DNA of 40,439 nucleotides from Lysinibacillus parviboronicapiens. GTDB lineage: Bacteria; Bacillota; Bacilli; Bacillales_A; Planococcaceae. The stretch is from positions 1 to 40,439 of the forward strand of contig NZ_PYWI01000032.1 of NCBI RefSeq assembly GCF_003049575.1, read 5' to 3'. A program made the position numbers and the translations under genes. Below, piece by piece: positions 35,904-40,439 of this stretch. Every line of letters begins with the position of its first letter. Position 1 is the stretch's first letter. The notes beneath the pieces were generated by a model, which saw only the letters and a program-made list of their open reading frames with translations, made no database searches and was not told the origin of the DNA.

Positions 35904-36845
35904 GTGAAGTGGTCAGAATTATCGATTCATACGAAAGATGAAGCGGTGGAAGCAATTTCAAATATTTTGCATGAAGCAGGGGCTAGTGGTGTTGTAATTG
36001 AGGATTCTGCTGAATATGCGAAGCCACGCGAAGATCAGTTTGGTGAGATTTATGCGCTAAACGAGGATGATTTCCCAAAAGAGGGGGTTATCGTTAAAGC
36101 TTACTTATCGGAGTCTAGTTTTTTAAATGAAACTGTCGAAGAAATTAAAGCAGCTATTACAAATTTAACAAATTTCAATATCGATATTGGTCAAAATGTT
36201 GTATCCATTGTTGAAGTGAACGAGGAAGATTGGGCAACAGCGTGGAAACAATATTATCACCCTGTAAAAATTTCTGAACGCTTTACAATTGTACCAACAT
36301 GGGAAGACTATACACCTGTTTCTACGGATGAATTGATTATTGAATTAGACCCTGGTATGGCATTTGGTACAGGTACGCACCCAACAACTGTCATGTGTTT
36401 ACAAGGACTTGAAAAGGTCGTTAAAGAGGGTGATAAGGTTGTCGATATTGGTACTGGTTCAGGCGTTCTTTCAATCGGCGCAGCAATGCTTGGTGCTAAA
36501 AGCGTTCATGCGCTTGATTTAGACGAGGTAGCTGTACGTTCAGCACAGGAAAATGTTGCGTTAAACAAAGTAGACGATAAAGTGACGGTCTTCCATGGCA
36601 ACTTACTGGATACGGTAAAAGAACCTGCTGATGTCGTTGTGGCTAATATTTTAGCGGAAATTATTATGTCCTTTACAGACGATGCATTCACGATAGTCAA
36701 ACCAGGTGGACTATATGTCACTTCAGGCATCATTGGCGCTAAACGTGATGATGTGAAAGCTGCACTCGAAGCTTCTGGCTTTGTGATTGAAGAAGTATTA
36801 CTGATGGAAGATTGGGTAGCCATTATCGCCCGTCGTCCGCAATAA
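35904..36845 (+). CDS. prmA: Ribosomal protein L11 methyltransferase
   Basis: Methylates ribosomal protein L11. 313 residues starting at GTG 35904. The N-terminal domain (1-100) begins [20 protein letters not shown], and the SAM-binding domain has [18 protein letters not shown] and the NPPY-like [14 protein letters not shown]. It follows dnaJ by 21 bases and precedes rsmE, as in other bacilli. An intrinsic terminator lies directly after it. Confidence 0.95.
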   Translation: MKWSELSIHTKDEAVEAISNILHEAGASGVVIEDSAEYAKPREDQFGEIYALNEDDFPKEGVIVKAYLSESSFLNETVEEIKAAITNLTNFNIDIGQNVVSIVEVNEEDWATAWKQYYHPVKISERFTIVPTWEDYTPVSTDELIIELDPGMAFGTGTHPTTVMCLQGLEKVVKEGDKVVDIGTGSGVLSIGAAMLGAKSVHALDLDEVAVRSAQENVALNKVDDKVTVFHGNLLDTVKEPADVVVANILAEIIMSFTDDAFTIVKPGGLYVTSGIIGAKRDDVKAALEASGFVIEEVLLMEDWVAIIARRPQ

Positions 36846-36859
36846 ATTGACGGAGGAAG

Positions 36860-36902
36860 CGCCAAATCGTGAGCCGAGTGCTTACGATATGGCGTTTTCT
36901 TC
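36860..36902 (+). terminator. Terminator between prmA and rsmE
   Basis: CGCCAAATCGTGAGC pairs with GCTTACGATATGGCG (two mismatched positions) across 5 bases and is followed by TTTTCTTC. It lies inside the open frame that extends the rsmE ORF upstream, which argues for the shorter rsmE start. Confidence 0.8.
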
Positions 36903-36921
36903 ATGTGAAGGAGCGAGCAAT

Positions 36922-37659
36922 ATGCAACGTTATTTTATTGAAACTGGCATTGAAACTGCGCGCATTACTGGAGAAGATGCACGCCATATTGGACGCGTGA
37001 TGCGTATGAAGGAAGGCGAAGAAATCGTAGTTGTTGCTGAACATACAGCCTATATTTGTACCATTACTGCATTCGAAGGTGATGACGTGCTTGTTCAATC
37101 AACTGGCCGTACCATCACTTCACCAGAGTTGCCAGTTCATGTGACAGTGGCTTGCGGTCTACCGAAGGGAGATAAACTTGAGCTCATTACACAAAAAGCG
37201 ACAGAGCTGGGCATGTATGCGCTATTACCATTTGAAGCCGAACGCTCCATTGTAAAATGGGACACAAAAAAGGGAGCGAAAAAGCAGGAGCGTCTGCAAA
37301 AAATTGCAAAAGAGGCTGCAGAGCAGTCCCATCGAACACATATACCTGTCATTTTCGAGCCAATAAGTTTTAAGCAACTAGTTGCGCAATTAGGAAAATT
37401 TGACGCTATTTTTATTGCGGATGAAGAGGATGCAAAGGTTGAAAAGCGCACAAGGTTTGCCGAGAAGCTGAAAAACGTTTATGATAAGAAGTCGAAATCA
37501 ATCCTTATTATCTTCGGTCCAGAGGGTGGCATTGCGCGCAAGGAATCACAGGCGTTGCTTGAAGCGGGCGCACAAACGATGTCTCTAGGACCAAGAATTT
37601 TACGAGCAGAAACAGCGCCACTTTATGCACTGTCTGCAATATCTTATGAATTTGAATGA
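36922..37659 (+). CDS. rsmE: 16S rRNA (uracil1498-N3) methyltransferase RsmE
   Basis: Methylates U1498 of 16S rRNA. 245 residues from ATG 36922 (MQRYFIETGIETARITGEDA), with GAAGGAGCG upstream; the frame is open further left to 36847 but that part is a terminator hairpin. The PUA-like start is followed by the SPOUT knot with IIFGPEGGIARKESQALLEA and SLGPRILRAETAPLYALSAI. Last intact gene of the cluster. Confidence 0.95.
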   Translation: MQRYFIETGIETARITGEDARHIGRVMRMKEGEEIVVVAEHTAYICTITAFEGDDVLVQSTGRTITSPELPVHVTVACGLPKGDKLELITQKATELGMYALLPFEAERSIVKWDTKKGAKKQERLQKIAKEAAEQSHRTHIPVIFEPISFKQLVAQLGKFDAIFIADEEDAKVEKRTRFAEKLKNVYDKKSKSILIIFGPEGGIARKESQALLEAGAQTMSLGPRILRAETAPLYALSAISYEFE

Positions 37660-37674
37660 AAGAGGTGTTTAGCC

Positions 37675-37737
37675 TTATCGAAAGTGGCTTTTCACACGCT
37701 TGGCTGTGGGGTAGTAAACAGAGATATGATTGCGTAG
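37675..37737 (+). pseudogene. mtaB: Stub of mtaB (first ~15 codons only)
   Basis: Directly after rsmE, behind AAAGAGGTG, the frame reads L-SKVAFHTLGC-GVVNRDMIA and stops. The start of MtaB (the radical SAM methylthiotransferase that makes ms2t6A in tRNA; YqeV in B. subtilis) is VAFHTLGCKVN, so this is its N-terminus with the first Cys of its iron-sulfur-binding domain, and then sequence diverges. The expected TTG/ATG is TTA here. The remainder of mtaB, and rpsU that normally follows, are missing from this place. A rearrangement breakpoint lies near 37710. Confidence 0.6.
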
Positions 37738-37771
37738 GAATCCAATAATAACAAGGCTTGAATGGCTTGGG

Positions 37772-37807
37772 AAAATCACTTAAAATATCGGTTTTAAGTG
37801 ATTTTTT
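37772..37807 (+). terminator. Terminator after the rsmE/mtaB stub
   Basis: AAAATCACTTAAAA pairs with TTTTAAGTGATTTTTT across 5-6 bases; a strong U-tract follows. Confidence 0.88.
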
Positions 37808-38184
37808 CTTTGTAAAGATAGCGAGTTAATATGGATTGTCCTGTTTTTACAATAAGCTCACGCTCTATTAATTCAGCTAATTACGAGTAAAGTTTTTGGG
37901 GTTAAATGTATTTGGATAACTAGGAATTGTTCGGAAATGAGTGTTTAATTACTGACTGAACAATATGAGGAATTTGTAAATAAAAAAGATTACTTCCGTT
38001 TCAGAAAGTTATTGGAAGTTGATTGGTAATCGGTCTATTAAACTGAAATTAATAAATATTAAAAACAGAGACTGTTTGAATACCTAAGATGAAATGAATG
38101 TTATGAAAGTGGAATTTTGAAGAAGTACAGAGAGTTTTTGTTACTGAACAAAACAATATGAGGATGTTGTAATGTAACCGAAAA
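37808..38184. other. Intergenic region with an imperfect direct repeat
   Basis: No gene seen. ACTGAACAATATGAGG (from 37955) recurs as ACTGAACAAAACAATATGAG (from 38143); both run on to TTGTAA after a few bases. It looks like remains of duplicated sequence. Confidence 0.35.
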
Positions 38185-38212
38185 CAAAAAACGGCAGAAA
38201 AAATCTGCCGTT
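38185..38212 (-). terminator. Terminator after the gamma-SASP gene
   Basis: On the minus strand AACGGCAGA and TCTGCCGTT pair across a short T-rich loop, followed by TTTT. Confidence 0.87.
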
Positions 38213-38225
38213 GTGTGATATGAAA

Positions 38226-38474
38226 TTAATTTGAATTGTTTCCGAAACCTTTATTTGCGCTAGGGCCAGAAGCTTGATTTTTGTTAGCTTCTGCTTGTTG
38301 GATTTGTTGTCTAACTTGGTTTACATCAGTCTCAGTCCCGAATTCTACGTTGTTCATTGCGTTCATAAAATTCGGAGTTGCAAAACGACCAGAAGCTTGA
38401 TTTTTGTTAGCTTCCGCTTGTTGGATTTGTTGTCTAATTTGGTCAACGGTTTGGTTCTTGTTTTTATTTGACAT
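38226..38474 (-). CDS. sspE: Gamma-type small acid-soluble spore protein
   Basis: 82 residues from ATG 38474 (MSNKNKNQTVDQIRQQIQQA) with AGGAGGTG upstream. Two copies of a Gln/Ala/Asn-rich unit: QIRQQIQQAEANKNQASG and QVRQQIQQAEANKNQASG, linked by NVEFGTETDVN. This is the gamma-type SASP layout (EFGTET-N-QVRQQNQQAEANKNQ...). Gamma-SASPs are amino acid stores degraded by Gpr during germination and normally do not bind DNA. The Gpr site is expected near EFGTET. The gene is probably transcribed in the forespore under sigma-G, but no such promoter was recognised. Confidence 0.88.
   Translation of the reverse strand: MSNKNKNQTVDQIRQQIQQAEANKNQASGRFATPNFMNAMNNVEFGTETDVNQVRQQIQQAEANKNQASGPSANKGFGNNSN
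38266..38443. repeat. Two 55-bp near-identical direct repeats within the SASP gene
   Basis: The 55 bases at 38266-38320 and 38389-38443 differ at about two sites. They begin CCAGAAGCTTGATTTTTG on the plus strand. The offset is 123 bases, in frame, so they encode the two repeat units. Confidence 0.85.
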
Positions 38475-38598
38475 GTATTTCACCTCCTGAAATTAGTCTG
38501 TTCAGAAGAGGTTTTAATATCCGTAGAAATTTTTGATTAGAAAATTTCTGCAAAGCTGGAGATAATATTACGTTCTTAACTTCGCCAAATTGTTGCAT

Positions 38599-38629
38599 AA
38601 AAAAGCTGTAGCATTGTAAACGCTACAGA
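38599..38629 (-). terminator. Terminator after the manganese catalase gene
   Basis: On the minus strand CTGTAGC and GCTACAG pair across 9 bases and are followed by TTTTTT. Confidence 0.85.
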
Positions 38630-38636
38630 AGAATGG

Positions 38637-39494
38637 TTAATTATTCATATCCTTAAGACCAGGGCTGTGTTCATTTGGCATCTCTGGCATAAGTGGTACT
38701 GGGAATCCTTCAGGAGGAGGAGTTACATTCAGTTCTCCGCCATTTCTACTTGGAGTTTGACCTTGGAATATTTCACCGATACGTGTGGGGTCTAATCTAA
38801 AGTTAAACTGGGCATTATGATAACCCATTTCAACGAACTTTCTACATTCAGGATATTTGTTGATATCGTAGTTCGGTACAGGGAATAGTTTTCCCCAATC
38901 TACACCTAATGTTTCTAACGCTTTGGCAAATGCATTTTGGTGAGCATTGTCCCGGACGATTAGAAAGGCAAGTGTTTCCCTAAATGTCTGATTAGAACTC
39001 ATTTCATAAATGCGTGTCTTTTGAAGTACACCAGTTGACTCAAGTACTAAATTATCCAATAAATCTGCAATAAGGTTTCCGTGCGCATACACCCACGAGC
39101 CATTCCAGGGATTACCGGCAGCATCAACAGGTAAAGATGATTGTGCTCCCACAATATAATGGTGCGGATTTGCATGTCTAACGGCATCATCTAAGGGTGC
39201 TTGGTCCATACCATTATTGCCTGGGGCAGAAGATTCTCCAGAATCATTTAGTAATTGGTTAATTGTATTTTGTACTAGTTCTACATGAGCAATTTCTTCT
39301 AAGAAAACGCCACGAAGCAAATCACGAAATTGTGTTTCTTTGCCTCTAAAATTAGAGCTTTGGAAAAAGTATTGCATCATGGTTCTCATTTCACCATAAT
39401 GACCACCAAGTATTTCTTGCATTACTCGTGCTGCTTGTGGATCCGGTTTGTCAGGTTTAATAATGTTAATCAATTCTTCTTTATAATAATACAT
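38637..39494 (-). CDS. Manganese catalase family protein
   Basis: Di-manganese catalases break down hydrogen peroxide; bacillar members such as YdbD and CotJC are associated with spores or stress. 285 residues, full length. The start MYYYKEELINIIKPDKPDPQ is typical. Metal-ligand helices: AARVMQEILGGHYGEMRTMM and LRGVFLEEIAHVELVQNTIN (about residues 60-90), then NLVLESTGVLQKTRIYEM and VRDNAHQNAFAKALETLG further on, with Glu/His in the expected places. The tail (about 240-285) is Pro- and Asn-rich. It follows a DUF3231 gene in the same direction after 29 bases, so they are likely co-transcribed. Confidence 0.93.
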   Translation of the reverse strand: MYYYKEELINIIKPDKPDPQAARVMQEILGGHYGEMRTMMQYFFQSSNFRGKETQFRDLLRGVFLEEIAHVELVQNTINQLLNDSGESSAPGNNGMDQAPLDDAVRHANPHHYIVGAQSSLPVDAAGNPWNGSWVYAHGNLIADLLDNLVLESTGVLQKTRIYEMSSNQTFRETLAFLIVRDNAHQNAFAKALETLGVDWGKLFPVPNYDINKYPECRKFVEMGYHNAQFNFRLDPTRIGEIFQGQTPSRNGGELNVTPPPEGFPVPLMPEMPNEHSPGLKDMNN

Positions 39495-39523
39495 TTACAT
39501 TCCTCGATTCGGAGAAATAGATT

Positions 39524-40033
39524 TTATTTTTCAGGATAATCCACATGTAATGGCGGTGGGACAAGCCAACCTTTATTTTTGTTCAAACGTAAAAGTTTAG
39601 CACCAAGTAGAGCTTTTGCTGTATGGAACTGACCATACATTAATGCGATATCTTCACGAGTGGAAGTACCTATTGCTTGGCTACATGCCACTAATCCAGC
39701 AGCTATGTCAGCTGTGAGCGCGGCGCTTATTTCTGGATCATTAAACTTAGCACCTGGAGGGATATCTTCCAATCTTGCTACAGGTCGTTCAGGTGAAGCA
39801 GGTGGTAAAGCAATACCATTCGTTTTTAGAATTTTTTCTAATTGTTTTACTTCTTCTCTACATGTTTCGATGATATCTTCAATAATCTTTTTAAGATCAT
39901 CGTCACCAGCGTGATTATAAAGCGTTTGGTTGCCAGAAATCATACCGTAGTCTGCAATTAAGCTTGACCAAACACTGAATACTTCACCATAATGCAATGG
40001 CTCGTCTTTTGGATTTCCACCAAGAATACCCAT
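39524..40033 (-). CDS. DUF3231 family protein
   Basis: 169 residues. DUF3231 proteins are helical, predicted ferritin-like proteins of bacilli; many have one or two such domains. The sequence begins MGILGGNPKDEPLHYGEVFS, contains ETCREEVKQLEKILKTNG and GLVACSQAIGTSTREDIALM. It is a single-domain member (longer ones have about 330 residues). It is the first gene of a pair with the manganese catalase and has GGAAGTG upstream of ATG 40033. Function not established. Confidence 0.85.
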   Translation of the reverse strand: MGILGGNPKDEPLHYGEVFSVWSSLIADYGMISGNQTLYNHAGDDDLKKIIEDIIETCREEVKQLEKILKTNGIALPPASPERPVARLEDIPPGAKFNDPEISAALTADIAAGLVACSQAIGTSTREDIALMYGQFHTAKALLGAKLLRLNKNKGWLVPPPLHVDYPEK

Positions 40034-40144
40034 ACTAACACTTCCTTTTCTTTTTTAGTTAAGCAAAGATAGTATGGATGAATAACATTCACTTTTATAC
40101 ATTTTTTATACCAAAATTAAAAAGGGCCACTACCAGGAGGGGAC

Positions 40145-40439
40145 TGACCCCTGTATATAAGACAGAGATCAAAAAAGCATTTACCCAACCAGTTGTCGAT
40201 ATTGTACCGGCGACTGGTTGTTTAGTTTCGCTTGTATTCGGATATAGTTATAATACTTTAACATAGTCTTTGACAGTTTGTTCTACGATTGCCGTCGTAG
40301 TACGCCTTAAATTGTCTAAGTAAAATGTTTCAGACTTTAATGCAGAATGAAATGATTCAATTGGGGCATTATCAGCGGGCGTACCTTTACGGGACATGCT
40401 CATGATAATGCCTTTCCCTTTTACGGCCTGTTGATATCG
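40145..40439 (-). mobile_element. IS3-family insertion sequence, 3' part
   Basis: The inferred end TGACCCCTGTATATAAGACAG begins at 40145 and resembles the other end of the IS at the left edge of the window (same orientation). It contains the C-terminal part of orfB. The right end of the element is outside the window. Its insertion lies about 110 bases upstream of the DUF3231 gene. Confidence 0.75.
40181..40439 (-). pseudogene. IS3-family transposase OrfB, C-terminal part with frameshift
   Basis: Reading leftward from the edge, the frame gives IIMSMSRKGTPADNAPIESF, HSALKSETFYLDNLRRTTTA and IVEQTVKDYV, the catalytic-end segment of the IS3 integrase (with SxKGxPxDNAxIESFH...LK.E). It then stops at 40250-40248. 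One base over, it continues as KYYNYIRIQAKLNNQSPVQY to TAA 40183-40181, the normal end. A single extra A in an AAA run near 40260 causes this. As given, the enzyme would lose its last 22 residues. Confidence 0.8.

Noticed and set aside
36847..36921. Longer rsmE start at TTG 36847
   Set aside because: The extra 25 codons coincide with an intrinsic terminator hairpin; RsmE proteins start like MQRYFIE.
38266..38443. Direct repeats as a CRISPR-like array
   Set aside because: Only two in-frame units inside a spore protein gene; no spacers or cas genes.

Overview
The window is low-GC DNA from an endospore-forming member of the Bacillota. A Lysinibacillus-like Planococcaceae/Bacillaceae genome is my inference, from gene content and protein style. 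Spore genes include a germinant-receptor operon, cotJABC and a gamma-type SASP. The heat-shock operon has a CIRCE operator, promoters are sigma-A and sigma-B-like, and TTG/GTG starts behind strong ribosome binding sites are common. There are no rRNA or tRNA genes and no CRISPR array. Both ends lie inside same-orientation IS3-family elements with matching terminal repeats, so the window may be a contig that stops at repeats.

Layout. 1-171: end of an IS3-type element. 546-4568: GerA/GerB/GerC-type germinant receptor with a tiny membrane ORF in front. 4.6-8.1 kb: sparse, decayed DNA with a frameshifted DUF2935 gene, three gene fragments and a PhzF-like protein that lacks the usual catalytic Glu. 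8.2-9.3 kb (-): cotJC, cotJB, cotJA. 9.4-9.9 kb: KGG-repeat stress protein behind a sigma-B-type promoter. 10.0-10.8 kb: HELGH putative zinc metalloprotein, then a gene remnant cut by an IS3-like end. 10.8-12.6 kb (-): cation-diffusion-facilitator transporter and two small membrane proteins. 12.9-16.2 kb: VOC protein, GNAT acetyltransferase, MDR oxidoreductase and, on the other strand, cysK. 16.5-18.6 kb: formate/nitrite-transporter pseudogene (two frameshifts), two tiny ORFs and a DUF1835 pseudogene (in-frame TGA). 18.6-20.3 kb: ABC-F ribosome-protection ATPase behind a leader peptide and three mutually exclusive hairpins. 20.3-22.5 kb: YqeY-like protein, then a TetR regulator and an NAD-epimerase-like gene sharing an operator. 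22.6-25.9 kb (-): group II PLP decarboxylase overlapping a chemoreceptor. 26.4-29.5 kb: polysaccharide deacetylase, DUF4179-like membrane protein, chromate transporter. 29.7-37.7 kb: hemW-hrcA-grpE-dnaK-dnaJ-prmA-rsmE, ending in a stub of mtaB. 38.2-40.0 kb (-): gamma-SASP, manganese catalase, DUF3231 protein. 40145-end: second IS3-type element with a frameshifted orfB.

How it works together. The sporulation genes cover germinant sensing, coat manganese-catalase-like proteins and a spore nutrient-store protein. The dnaK cluster is controlled by HrcA on CIRCE and is punctuated by internal terminators after dnaK and prmA. Several non-essential genes carry single-base lesions while the chaperone genes are intact, which suggests real decay, although sequencing error in homopolymers cannot be excluded. 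The most interesting signals are the ermC-like attenuator before the ABC-F gene, the decarboxylase/chemoreceptor overlap, the twin TetR operator and the mtaB breakpoint.
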